The notes: generated by a model from the letters alone, not told the origin. DNA of 55,139 nt from Bigelowiella natans CCMP2755 (GCA_000320545.1 ADNK01001541.1:1-55139), one strand, 5' to 3'; counted from the stretch's first letter, positions 12,487 through 31,075 are shown. Numbers and translations: made by a program.

Positions 12487-13695
12487 TGTAGTATGTAGAT
12501 AGGCGGCTACGAGTATGTGCTCGGAGGAGTGATGGATCCCGCCTTACAATTTGAAAGCCCGCTCTAAATCTTGCTAAGTCAGAACTGTTTCTTGACAAAC
12601 CATTATCTTTCCCCTACAATGATCGGGGACGACTTCATTTTTTTGTCGTAATTCAAAAACATCAGGACTTGTGGTGGTCCAGTGTCATCTTGTTTGATCT
12701 TGAATCATGCCTGCAATGAACGCCTTTCATTTTGCACTTTTTTGTTGCACTTCCATTCATCAATGCACATCTACTGGCTCAAATATTGCGATGTGTCAAG
12801 GTGCCATGGACGAAAGCCACCTGCGACAAGTATAGGGTTGTCGTACTCCCAAAATAAATTATGTCGCAATGTAAAATGCCCATGTGTAAGACCAGGCATG
12901 AGATGCAAATCAGGACTTTTTCCTCTGTCGCATCATCACCAATCTAGCAATGATCTGGTCATAATGATGAACAAGCAACAAGATCATGAATGATGTAAGT
13001 CTAATTTCAGTACAAAAGTTTCCCGAAACTAAGGCCACAACACTCACACAACAACTTTGTAACTAACAGATAACGTAAAATCTTCATCGTCATCACTTGA
13101 GCTGCTGTCCCAAGTGCTCACTGGCTGACCGACTCACTCAAGAGAGCTAGGGGGAGGAGAAGGAGGAGTCAGTAAGATGGAAAAATAAAACCACATTGAT
13201 CATAACAATAATAGTAGTAATCTTGAGAAAGAGAAGAGGTAGAAGAAGATGAATAAGGAGGAAGAGCAGGAGGTGTATAACAACCACGACGAGCTGTAGA
13301 TTCAACTGGCAGAAGAAATTGCGAGATAGACATCAGAAGGGAGTAAAGCACTTACACATGATGGTCTTTTTACCTCAACCAGTAGGCAGCTTCGACGATT
13401 GCTTGCTTGGCAGCCAGCAAGCCTGTCTGTGAGGAAAGAAAGCCCAGCAGCTCTTCTTCCACCTACCCACCTGTCTCTGTGGTGACACCGGGAATGAAAC
13501 AACAGATTCAACAAATTGACTCGAAGCCATCACGAACTACCGTTCAAACAGGACCGGTAGTAGTAAAATATCTGCTAGCTATATCTTATCCAGAATGTCG
13601 TCGTTTACCTATCCTGAAAGAAGCTGCTGCTGTGCTCAGATTGTCATTTATACATGTAATTGCCAATGCAATACTTTTTCATAACAATGCAATAG
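12487..13695. other. Divergent intergenic region, VIT1 / CDC50
   Basis: Both genes are transcribed outward from here, so both promoters should lie in it. The centre (about 12640-12990) has a cysteine-rich open frame described separately. An open frame starting at 13407 (MAASKPVCEERK) runs toward CDC50, but its only good donor gives the wrong phase for the next exon, so I do not include it in the gene. Confidence 0.45.
12682..12993 (+). pseudogene. Cysteine-rich open frame, possible transposon relic
   Basis: A 103-codon open frame in GC-richer sequence contains LCRNVKCPCVRPGMRCKSG, spaced C-x4-C-x-C-x6-C. Short tails of this kind end the ORFs of several mobile elements and some metal-binding proteins, but I cannot assign a family. 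There is no clear start, splice or partner exon. It may be a decayed element or chance. Confidence 0.25.
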
Positions 13696-15751
13696 ATGTT
13701 GAATGAGCCGATGCTTGGTGCTGGTGCCTATAAGGAAGACCTAAGTCTCGAAAACCATAGTCCCGGTATAAATGCATCATACCACGACCCCATCAAATAA
13801 TTCTCTAAATTTGCTTGTGGTGATTCATTCGCAGTCTCCACTAGACTCCGTGAGGGTGATTTGCTTCGCACGGAACGCTTGGGCAGTAGAATGATGCAAA
13901 GTGATGAAATTTTGAAGATTGAGATGAGGGGAACTGCAGAGCAGGAGGGTGCTGACGAGGACGAGCAAATGGTTAATATTATCTTTCAACACTAACTACA
14001 AAACGGATTCCTTATGATATACTACTCCACGTCCTCCATAACCTCATCATTTATTTAGGATCCAAACGGATGCATGGAAGAATTTATGCAAAGAGATCTT
14101 AGTTGCGGAGGAAAATGCTGGTCAGTATTTCTTCCATGCCAATAAAGCAGTAGGATCGATCGTCGCTCAACAAACTTGCAGTAGAGCGCGGCTGCCCGCA
14201 CTGCACGTTTCTCAGTATTATTCTCATAATAATAACACCATAGTAGTGGCAGATCCACTCGTTGGGACAATTCTCTATTGCATGCGCCAAGATTCAATTA
14301 CGTGTAATATAAATATAATAACAATATGTCACAGGATATGCAAACCTCTTCATACACCAAGGAGTGCGGCAATGTTCTTTGTTGTATATGGAATTCTGCT
14401 CATTTTGATTGGTAAGTTTTTTTGATTTTATATAACATGCATCCTGCCAAACGATTATGCATGGCTTCGTCCATCAGTAGTAGTTCATTCAATATCCTTC
14501 TTGATTCAAATTTCACTCATTTTTGAAGGAGGGCCTATTTTCAGTGCTTCACAATCTGTGGTGGAATACACAAAAAGGTAATTGTTGCCATTCGGATAAA
14601 GTTGGTGAAGTAGCGCAGCAATTATGAATCTAACAATCTTCCCCGCTCAATAACTTTGCAGATACGACAACATTTGTCCATTTAATTCCGAATGCATAAC
14701 AAATATTACCTTATCTGAAGATATGAAGGTAAGTTCTCCAAAGTTATCATGTCTTCTATTTTTTTTTGAGGAGTATGTTGTTCCTGACAAATCCCCAGGC
14801 ACCTGTTTACATATACTATAAGATATCCGAAATGTATCAAAGCCACAGAAGGTAGGTAGGTAGTCGCAAGAAATAGCAATTGGTTTCTTATTCAAGTTTC
14901 TATTTAAGAACACAGCACGTCTTCGTTTACTTAATAATGTAGAGTTGTAGTGTAGTAGCACCAAGAACAAAACGCATTATCCTTAAGCAACAACAGTTTT
15001 AAGGAGACGGCAAATGATCTCTGAATGGGTGACTTAGCAGCACGCTAGTGAACAACGGGGCTATGATGATCAGTTTGTGAATAAATACCTGATAATATAC
15101 AACCCTATTTTCATCAAGATACACGATGTCGCGCAATGCGAAACAAGCCGATGGAGAAGATGTGAGCGAATCTGAGTTGGAGTCTACGTGCAGACCTGCT
15201 GTTCGTGTGGATGGGGACATTATAGTACCCTGTGGGCTAATTGCAAGCTCCGTGTTCAATGATACCATTGAGCTTAGTGTGTGCGGGGGGGGGGCAAGTT
15301 GCACGGTAAGACGACAACTAAATCAGTAGTTAAATTTGAGGATAAAAGTGAATGCTGATGATATAGATGATAATGACGATGGTGGTGGTAGTGGTAGTAG
15401 TTAGTAGTAGTGCTAGTAGCATTAGCGTGGTGCAAACATATCCAGCGAAGGTGAAACAGAATATGATGGATGCTGTGGCTACTATTACTAACCCTGACGT
15501 GATTACTGCCACAGAATATGATGGATGCTGTGGCTACTATTACTAACCCTGACGTGATTACTGACACACACCTTGACACAACCCCTTCGATTGATACCTT
15601 TAGAGAATGGAAGGTGATAACTTCAAATCAATATGTTGGCCTTCTGACAAGGTTGTAGACTAGTACTAGTACTACTACTACTACTACCACATGTGGTAGT
15701 AGTAGTAGTAAGGTAGTAGGAAGTAGTATTCTCTCTTTCCCTATATATATA

Positions 15752-15815
<64 letters not shown>

Positions 15816-16948
15816 GCATGTGTACGATGAGATGATACTACAATTTATCGACCACTGCAAGCATGTGTACGATGAGATACTACTACAATTTATCGACCAC
15901 TCTTTGCGCCATCTCTACATAGAATAAATTCAAGCTTAGAGATTTGAAGGAAGACGAAACGAGAACTTCTTACTTCAGGTTGCTCTTCTTTTACCCACAC
16001 CCACCTGAAATAAATTGTTATCCAATAGGTGGTGTTAGCACCTGCTCAGTTTCTCGTTATGAAAATTCAGCTTACATATGCATAGGAATCCGCACATAAT
16101 TCATTGTTGCGTCTTCTTGACTGCTTAATTGCGTGTTACAGAATGCCATCTTCATAGCAATGTTTTAATTTCGATGCACTTGTTCACAACTATAGCGGGA
16201 GCAACGAAACATCGTATATCATTCCACCCTTGAGTAATGAGCGATTAATAACTTGGATGAGGCCGGCACGGGTAAGTTTGTGTTGTTAATTGTGCACACA
16301 CTTGTTAGGTAATGTATAAATAGCTAGGCAGATACGTCCAAATATTAAATGCTCTTGTATTAATCCTGTGGTTGACAGAGTCCTGAGCTCATTGCTGTCG
16401 ACAAAGTCATTGAAAATAGAGGTAGTGAACGTTGTCGCATCCAAATTATGATGATGATTTTTCAGGATTCGTGGGTATGATGTATACAAATGTGTGCTTG
16501 TGCTTGGGCTGCGTCATACCTGTAAGTCTGTTCATATGTTATATGATTCCAGATCTAAAAAAGGGTGAAGAGCTCAGTTTCAACTTGAAAAACATCTGGA
16601 ATGCTCGTAAATTTAATGCTGAGAAATCGATCGTCATCACAACAATGTCTTGGATGGGAGGAAAGGTACAGTCATTTTTGAATTGATCGTAATGATAATA
16701 TCATTCACTCACATACTATCTCTCAGAGTGATTTTCTTGGCTTTGCATATATCTCCGTCGGTGCAACAATGATCATAGGTCGTATCACTTCATATCGCAT
16801 ATTTTTCATGAATTGTACGTTTGACGCAGCACATTTTTTGTTGTCACCTTCAGCGGGCTTAGTGATGTTAATGTTGAGTTGCCATCTGAATCGAGAGCCA
16901 GGTGAGATTATGCATTTTGCAAGTTCAATACAGAAAGCGAGATGGTAA
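13696..16948 (+). CDS. CDC50: CDC50/LEM3 family, P4-ATPase flippase beta subunit
   Basis: CDC50 proteins chaperone and regulate P4-ATPase lipid flippases. Exons with agreeing phases: 13696-13765 (start MLNEPMLGAG), 13835-13971, 14059-14120, 14335-14411 (TM1 SAAMFFVVYGILLILIG), 14529-14577 (PIFSASQSVVEYTKR), 14662-14728 (YDNICPFNSECITNITL), 14799-14851 (APVYIYYKISEMYQSHRR), 15119 to about 15270 (VPCGLIASSVFNDT), about 15418-15612, about 16194-16270 (LITWMRPAR), about 16379-16425, a 9-nt microexon 16466-16474, about 16551-16664 (SIVITTMSWMGGK), about 16727-16778 (SDFLGFAYISVGATMII) and about 16853-16948 (TM2 end, stop TAA). PVYIYYK, CGLIASSxFNDT, WMR and SWMGGK are family landmarks, and the paired ectodomain cysteines are present. 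One junction (15612 to 16194) is out of phase, so an exon is missing. A 55-bp tandem duplication lies in the 15.4-kb exon. Confidence 0.93.
15456..15563 (+). repeat. 55-bp tandem duplication in a CDC50 exon
   Basis: Copies start at 15456 and 15511, each with ACAG then AATATGATGGATGC. They are almost identical, so the event is recent. Because 55 is not a multiple of three, reading straight through hits a stop in the second copy. Splicing from GTGAAA at 15451 to the ACAG ending at 15514 removes 64 bp and restores NMMDAVATITNP in frame. Confidence 0.9.
15661..15901. repeat. Microsatellites and 45-bp duplication in CDC50 intron
   Basis: An ACT/AGT-rich palindromic tract is followed by (TA)n and (TG)n. 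Then comes a near-perfect tandem duplication with a 45-bp period (copies at 15812 and 15857, each GCAAGCATGTGTACGATGAG). No coding content is seen. Confidence 0.9.
16466..16474 (+). other. CDC50: 9-nt microexon of CDC50
   Basis: The nine bases GATTCGTGG are flanked by TTTCAG and GTATGA. Joining the previous exon (ending AATAGAG) through this microexon to the exon starting ATCTAAAAAAGG gives IENRGFVDLKKGEELSFNL. This aligns with the loop before the conserved SWMGGK segment of CDC50 proteins. Without it the phase is unchanged but three residues are lost. Confidence 0.6.
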
Positions 16949-18894
16949 CTCTGCCATGATGCGGCAGTAGTAGATCGAAGGGAATGCATTCGAATACAAC
17001 TCTTACGTGCAGTTGTGCAGAGCATGGATGGATGGAGGCTTTAGGCGAGCACGCAACATGCAATGCGCTTGGGAACTGTCAACCGTTTGCCACAATGAGC
17101 GCGCAGCGTGGCATCCTAGCATGCATGCATGCTGGCGTTGTCGTTGACTCAATGAAAAAGTCATCAAATGACATCGCATCGATCAACGACAGGACACAGA
17201 TGCTTTCACATGCATGATCGACACATCTTGCCCAAACAGTGCAACATTGTGTCGCGCTCACTCTGGAGTGCACATCGCCCTCGTCAACGGCGTGTGCCAA
17301 AGGGGATGTGCCGAGCACGCATTTGCTCTCAGCTGACGAGTTGAGAGACGTGGCCCTGCCGACAGGAGGTTCCCGTGCCTGCTTTGCACCGGGCCTGTCG
17401 AGACAGCGATCCACGATTTTGTCGTCCTGCGCTGAATCGGGCATTGGGGTGCACGCATGTGTCGCGCCTTCGGTTTGTGCATTCATCGCTTGCGTGGGAG
17501 TTGGCATGCTGTCAATGTCCTTGTTGATTGTCTGAACTTGCTTTGCCTGCATGGCAGCAGGCGCGGTGCGATGATGCGACGCGGCATTGAAACCATTCGC
17601 ATGCAGAACGGCCGCAGCCGGACTGTTGTCCTTGAACTCTTCGTCAAGGCAAGCTGCGTGCTTCGGAATGGGTGACGCTGATCGGTCAGCGTGCCGCGGT
17701 GGTGGATCTGAGGTGCTGCGCACGTGTGCAGAAGCACGCGTGTCGCAGGGGTTGAAGTTGAGACGCACACGCACTGTTGCATGCAACCGGTTCGTTCTGC
17801 ATCACGTGCAGCTGTCGATTGTTGCAGCAATGTGCGCCCTCGCATGCAACCGATTCGTTCTGCATCGAGTGCAGCTGTCGATTGTTGCCGCATTGGGCGT
17901 GGTGCAATGTGGTCTCGTGTTGAGAACTGAAGTCGCATGAGTCGTTGAGTTGCATTGTTGTTTGGTCCTTGAGTTGCTTTGTCACTTGAACGTTTGAGTT
18001 CTGATGTCACTTGGTCGTTTGAGTTCTGAGTGTGCTTGGTTGCTTGCTTGTGCAGTTGAGTTCTGATCTCAATGTGTCACTTGGACTTTTGAGTTCTGTC
18101 GAGATGTGTCCAAATTGTTGCAATTGCGACTTGAGTGAAAAGCTGTCAGCTTTTCACTTTTGTCATGTCGCAATGTCAGCTTTTCAATTTTGTCATGTCG
18201 CCACTTGCGAACTTTCTGAGAAACTTCTGCGCGGAGAGTTTTTCATTGTGCCGTGTCGTCCCACGTGGAGTGTCGTGCTGGTGCGTCCGACACGCACGTG
18301 CAGCTCCGTTGGCACGCCTTGTGTGTCTTGTCGCACTTGAGCGGACAGCTGCATCGTGGCGCCATGCATCGCAGCGCCACACATGCATCGCTGCTGCGTC
18401 AACAAGAGGCGGTTGAGCGTGATTCATGAAAGCGTTGATGAAACTTGAACTGTTGTTTGCAGTTGTGGTGTTTGAGTTGTGTTGTCTTTTGAGTTGTCTG
18501 TCCGTTTGAGTTGTGTTTGCCTTTTGAGTTGTGTCAGTGGTTGAGTTGTCTTTGCATGCAAGCAGGCTCAAGTTGCGCGTGCGGCTCCGAGAAAGCTTTC
18601 ACTTGCAATGCGATTGTGCGTTGGTTTCACTGTGCGTCGTCCCGACGCCTTTGTCGTGCTGCACGAACGCAGCGACGTGCAGAACGTTCCTGGACTTGTC
18701 CGAGAGTGCGGCCAGTCCGAGGAAGAACGAAGGAACTTTCCAAGAACACAAGAGCAGCGAACTGCACGTTCTCAGAACGTTCCGTGCTGGCACGTGCCGT
18801 GAGACGTCCTGGGACGTTGTGTGTCGCGAGTCACGCACACAACGGACGTCGCTCTGCTTGTCCGGCCGTGGCGTGCAAACTGAGCGCCACAATT

Positions 18895-19615
18895 GGACCG
18901 TGTCGTGACGAGCAGGGCCATGACACGTGCGCACACGCTGCGTGGCCAGGATCCGGAGCAACGCACGTGCGTGCGTGCACGGGATCGCGATGCACGTGGT
19001 GCCAGTTTTGCGTGTTCCGCCACATCTCGCATTCTGGTTTTTGAGACATTCCACTTTCATTGCATCGTGCATTGCCCAAAATTCAGCTGTCCGCCACGCT
19101 GCCATGCAAGGAGAAAAACCTCGTGCACTTTGGTTCTGACTGGCTAGCTCCAAGCACAGCAAGAGTTGCAGAAAACCATTCCTCCAGCTGAGCCGTTGAT
19201 CAAGAGCAATCTGACGTGCAGCACGCGCCAGCGCGTGCAAGTGGTTGTTGGGCCCAAATCCAAAATCTCGACGAGACACCTCAATTTTGATGTTCACACG
19301 TTTTGAAAGTTGGGTGAAATTGGGAATTGGGAAATCAGAGTTTCATTTCATTCTTTCAAGCAAAAGCAAAAACAACTCTCCCATTGGCATGAACTCTCAG
19401 AATTGGCGTGTGCACAGCAAAAAACGATGAAAATTGCTGAAATCACTGGTCAAACGAGTCTGGGAGTGTCAAAATGTCGCGACGTTTTGCTTCACGTGAC
19501 CACTCATTGGTGCGTGGTCACGTGAAGCAAAGTGTCGATGTTTTGTGTGTTCCCACGTGCCGCACGTTGAGATTTTGTTTTGATGTTCAAGTTCAATTGA
19601 GCCAAATCAAAGCAC
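18895..19615 (+). repeat. Dispersed GC-rich repeat, copy 1
   Basis: About 720 bp aligns, with substitutions and indels, to 53590-54645 in the same orientation. Shared landmarks include ACTTTGGTTCTGACTGGCT, TTGATCAAGAGC and ACAACTCTCCCATTGGCA. The 3' part folds into a long hairpin (19470-19547). No protein-coding signal is visible, so a non-autonomous element is the best reading. Confidence 0.8.
19470..19547. repeat. Long hairpin within repeat copy 1
   Basis: The arms TTTTGCTTCACGTGACCAC and GTGGTCACGTGAAGCAAA flank a loop of about 10 bases. Pairing continues imperfectly outward through CAAAATGTCG and CGATGTTTTG. The matching hairpin is present in copy 2, so it is a conserved property of the repeat. 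Confidence 0.85.
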
Positions 19616-20568
19616 GCAATGATGGCTCTTTGTTGAGCAAAAAAGTGTCGAAAAGTGTTCATCAGTTTTTGAGATGGTTCATTTTTTGTTTCGATGTTGC
19701 ATGTTTGGGCAAGATGTGCAAACACGTGCCAATCGAGACAAATGGATGCAACCTGAGAAGCACTGTTGCCGCTGCTTTGCGCACAGCCTGTCACGCCACA
19801 TTGCTGGGTCGACCAGGATGACGATTGAAAGTGTCATTTGATGTCACTTCGATCAAACACGCACGTGTTGCATCATCGACCCGCGCTAGCGCGTCTCACT
19901 GATGCAACATCAACGTGACCAGCGCACAAACCACGTGACACTCAGACCAACTCTAGCTGGGTGCGCAGCTGAGCGTGCAACGCGACACTGCACCGGCCAA
20001 GTGACGCTTGAAAACTTTCGAACGCAAGTTGTGCGCACAACGTTGGCAGTGCATCGTCGTGCATGCGCACACAAAAATCTCTCATTGCATCCCGGATCCA
20101 TGCGATCGCTAGTGCTTGCGTCATCACACATGTGTGCAAGTGATGATGAATCATTGAGAATGCAATGATGCAGCACCACATGGACGAGCCACTAGCTAGC
20201 TCTGGAGCTAGCAGCATGCCACCCTGCCAAACCAATGTTCACAGTTCTTGCATGTCACACAGCTGCTACCACTGTGCTGCGCATGTGTGTTGTGTGTTGT
20301 GCATGTGTGTTCACGTACTACATTGTTGCCTTGCGCCGCTACGACACGATGCTGCTAGCTGTGCATTCGAGTGCCTCCACTGATTTTGTGTTGATAGCAG
20401 TCACATACTCGCACTGCATGCTACATAGCTATCATCAAATGAGCCCAGCGTTGCGTAACGCATAACATTGCTATGCCTGTCATTGTTGCATTGTTGCGTA
20501 GTAGCAAAACTTTACATTTTGGTATAATAGACAAGCAATTAGAACATCAAGGAATAGCCAGTACTATT

Positions 20569-26816
<6,248 letters not shown>

Positions 26817-26992
26817 CTGTTTCAAATAGGAAATTAGAAGTAAGTATACGTTGAGGAAAACCGTAATAACACACTTGTATATTATCAGTATGTGCAATAT
26901 CAATAATCTAATATACTTTTCAAAATTAAGGACGCGCAACGCTTGCATCAGTCAGCTAGCAATCATTTGCAAATTAGGCGTGTCACACCCAC

Positions 26993-27025
<33 letters not shown>

Positions 27026-27637
27026 TACACACAGTTGTGATCTCGTAACCACCACCACTTATACAATTATGTGCTGTTTATGCGTCAAGAAGAACTGGGA
27101 CATTAATCTCAGAATTCTTAGAATTTGTCACCTTCAAAGTTTGAAAATCTTTTTTTTCACGATCCTGTTGGCTATGTGAAATATTGGCCTCGCTTCGTAT
27201 GGAGCAGCTTTCATTCCCAACTGCTTTTTCAGCTTCTAATAAGAATTGATTTCAATTTTCTACATTTTCCCAGATTTTTCGGATAGACAGTAAAATGTGA
27301 ATGCTTGCATGCAATAGCCGTCACATTCAACTAATGATTCGATGACCCGGTGAAGCATCAGTGCCATCTTTCTTTTTATCCTGTTCCTTTGTTGACATGG
27401 TAGGCCACGAGGGATGACGATGTTGGGTTTGGATGAATAAGCAATCTTCTTGCGACAACTTCAAAGACATGTCGTAGTGCTCAACCTGCCTTTGTCCTAG
27501 TTGTAACCCCTTTACACGCGACAACTTCAAAGTCATGTCGTAGTGTTCAAACTCCCTTCGTCCTGATTATTACCGCTTTCCCATTTACCGAGCGAAGCCC
27601 TTCTGCCATGCCCTCATCCGACAATTGATTCACACAG
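26817..27637. other. Divergent region, RABGGTB / polymerase-like gene
   Basis: This region holds the missing first RABGGTB exon and both promoters. A (CA)n tract lies at about 26998-27030. A 66-bp tandem duplication (27452 and 27518, each GCGACAACTTCAAAG then CATGTCGTAGTG) lies 120-190 bp upstream of the polymerase-like start and may be promoter sequence. The polymerase ATG is preceded by CACACAG, so it could also be the start of an internal exon. Confidence 0.5.
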
Positions 27638-30600
27638 ATGAAGAAGAATCACCAGCACCGGCGAAAGATGAAACAAATGTCACTAGCAAACTGGATGTCT
27701 CAAAGTCCGAAGAAGTCAAAGAAAGAGGATCAGCCTGATGATGGCAACAGAAGCAGAAAATCTGCAGCATTATTCATGCTTGAGAAAGGTCATAAAATCG
27801 CTTCTTGTCCTCGTTGTACTTTCAGAAATCCGCAGAACGCCACACGCTGCCGCATGTGCGCTGCAAAGCTGTTAATTCGACGCCAGGATGACACCGATAG
27901 TTCTTTCGAGAGTGGCGAAATTCACCAGCAGCAACTAGACGTTAAAGATGAGGCAGATGGTTTCTTCGAAGTTCGTAATGACGAGACCAAAGATCAAAAG
28001 GAAGGGCAGCAAAACCAAGACTCAAAACAGGAACCAAATTTACACATTAGTCTTGGATTTGACTATCGAACAATTAGCGGAAGTGGTGAACTAGGGTATG
28101 AACATGTGCCCCTCTCAGCGCGAAATACTACTACTACATTTGCGAATGATGGCACCCCATTCTCTGTCGACATTATGGTTTTAGATGTTTTTGGGAATGA
28201 AAATGGCAGAATGAATATTATTGGACTTACAGACCAAGGAACTCCGATACATGGTAGTATGAGAATAATCATCAAATAGAGATAGACAGTAAAAGAAAGG
28301 AAAAGGAGATAATTACTTATACGATGAAAGTACTCAAAGATAAAGTTGATAGAAATGACTTTAAGACACCCTCCAATACTACTATTTTAATCGGTAAATG
28401 TGTTTGCATCATGAATCCAGTGGTAGTGTCCAACTTCAAGCGCTACTTTTATCTTCGAACATCGGAAAAATTTGACGTGTTGGATTTCCAAAAGCGCATG
28501 AACGATATAGTTTCTGCTAAAGTAGCTGGGAGAAAAAGAAAACATTCCTTTCAAAACAAAGAAATCATAAGGTAACCCGCGCATGGATTGATTGGGCAAT
28601 CTATCGGGATAATTCTTCTCCCTCTTTTTACGTTTAATACAAATGGTGTGTGTTCTTCTTCTTTCTCTTTTCGTCTAATATAAAGGGTAATATCTGTCAA
28701 GGATCATCGACCTTTGGTATTTCATCGTGGTGATGAAGACATTCATTTTGTGAAGGTGATTATGACCTAGCTACTTCCATGTAATTTCTACATAATTAAT
28801 ATAAATAAGAAACTACGGTGATTCTATTGTTTGTGTTAAGATTACAATAACGAACCCAATAAAGGTGGTAGTACTGTTTTCAAGATTATACCGGGATGTT
28901 GTGGAAGTAGCTCGAGAAATGCAGGAAAGAGACGAAGGATTACTTCCAGACCATTGGGTTATTATTGTGTTTTTGCATGTAGTAGTATCATCAATCCTAT
29001 TGTCATTAATAATGTCATTATATATCCTCTTCGCAGCATAAAGCATATGTGGGATGTGGGGATCCCCGTTGGTGCCGACCAGTATCCGATGGCAAGCATT
29101 ACGTGTATCCAGTCTATCAAACATACGAATCTGTGGTGACTCATATTGATAGGTAACAAATGTAATGTTAATAGTAATAATTAAGTGTTATCAGTGATGA
29201 CGTGGTAGCAAAGCATTCTGCCAGAAACTTTTATCCTTAGACACAGTAATAATGCGCTTTGAATCTCCATGCACTATTTTTTGTTCTCTGTGTTTCTTCG
29301 TCGGCCTGCAGGTTTATGGCGGATAATAACATATCTGGTGGTAAGTGGATTAGGGTGTTCAGCTGTGAGATTGGGAGGGGAGGAGAAGAAAGCAGTTGCT
29401 CCAATACTTCCAGAAAAAGTCACAACATGGCGATGAGTAGGGAAAAACATTCTTCAAATCATTCTCAACAACAAGAGAAAGTTGCACCCAAAATAGCAAA
29501 GAATAAGGCATTCGAGAAACATCATCATCATCATCATCACCATCATCATTATCGATTACCACGGCAGATTCACGTTGAATGGCCTAAGGTCTATGGTGAT
29601 GACAGCGATGGCTATGGTAGTTCTACTTGTAATCAGCAGCTACCGATTCATGTATTGGAGGAGAAGCTTGACTTTGTACCCATCAAAGGTAGTTAGGTCA
29701 AGATGCAGCATGATTGTTTACTGTAGTATTATATATATCATAGTCATAATGATAATGATGATGATGATGATGATGAACTAATAGACGAACTTAATAACAA
29801 TAGAAGACGCAATTTCAACGTTATTAGATAGTCAATAACTTACATAATCCCATTCTTGCAATCGGTTTTCACTTCTCATTTCCATTGCTCCGAGTTAAAT
29901 AATGCTTCAATACCGTTTTTGGATGCTGCTTTTAATAGTAATGATGATGTCTTTCAATACTGCTACTTCTGACTGTGTCTATGAGTCCTTTTTTACATTC
30001 TTCCCAAGTCATCATATTAATACATTATGCTTGTTCCTTGTGGTACAGTTGTCATTATTATCAATATTGTTATAAATCCCCTCGTCTAACTGTTATCTTA
30101 TCATGCGTACTACTACTGCTACTCTTACTAACTTAGTTCTTTCTATTTCTGTGTCGAAGGATCAAAGGTGGGTTGTTGCATGCAGCACACGATAAGAAGA
30201 AAACAACGTATTTCACTAGTTTTATTTACATCGTTGTTACTATAAGAATCGATGAAAGATGATGATAGAAGAAGGAAAAATGAGGAAGAGTAAAATCAAA
30301 AAACAATATATTTTTGTTGATCTCTTCCTATCGTCCTCAAGATGTTGATAAGAAGACATTTCATGTTAATTGGTATATTTCTTGTAATATGTTGCATTGT
30401 CTTTCGACTCTTCTCTTATCATTTCAACTAAAAATTGACGATTGTAATACGAGGAAGATCTGGATCAGTATCGTCTGTAGCATTTGCCTTCGATACAATT
30501 GATGTCGAGGCAGTGGACAACAATGCCAGCATTAACAAGAAGCAACATCAATGTTTGTTCACTCAATAGATTAGCACACATGCAGCACAGTGTCTGTTCA

Positions 30601-30774
30601 ACAAATAAGTACACAACACACAACACCACGCAGTTATTTTATATTACCCTTCTTTCCTTTTGCATGCAACAAGGTTTTTATAGTAGCCTCCTTTCCTTTT
30701 GCATGCAACAATTATCAGCTACATATTTGCGTATTATGTGGAAAGAAACAATGAACTAGATGAAAATATATAGA

Positions 30775-30841
<67 letters not shown>

Positions 30842-30980
30842 GAGCATCATTGTTGTTATGATTACTACTGTTACCATTATCATCTATTTTATTTGAATAA
30901 TAAAGACATTATTGTCTGTTCAGAATCAACATGTGTCTAGTATAGTAAGCTTATCATTCGTCCATATCACCTCACCTATT

Positions 30981-31018
<38 letters not shown>

Positions 31019-31075
31019 TCTTGTGATTACTACTACCAGCAACAGCAGCAGCAGCATCAGCAGATACGATTGGCC

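Larger units (their letters stand above)
16949..20568. other. GC-rich island with repeats, convergent intergenic
   Basis: This 3.6-kb block lies between the 3' ends of CDC50 and RABGGTB. It has a sharply different base composition (near-equal GC, CACGTG, GTGCAC, GCATGC), few microsatellites and no introns. Open frames up to 235 codons occur on both strands but are made of Cys/His/Ala/Arg-rich sequence with no domain. It contains a 62-bp tandem repeat (17779 and 17841), a run of TTGAGTT-type motifs (17940-18560), a perfect 11-1-11 palindrome (18135-18157) and one copy of the dispersed repeat (18895-19615). I read it as accumulated mobile-element debris. Confidence 0.65.

Noticed and set aside
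17079-17786. 235-codon minus-strand open frame in the GC-rich island
   Set aside because: Overlapping frames of similar length exist on both strands, composition is Cys/His/Ala/Arg-rich from TGC and CAC words, and no domain or splice structure is visible.
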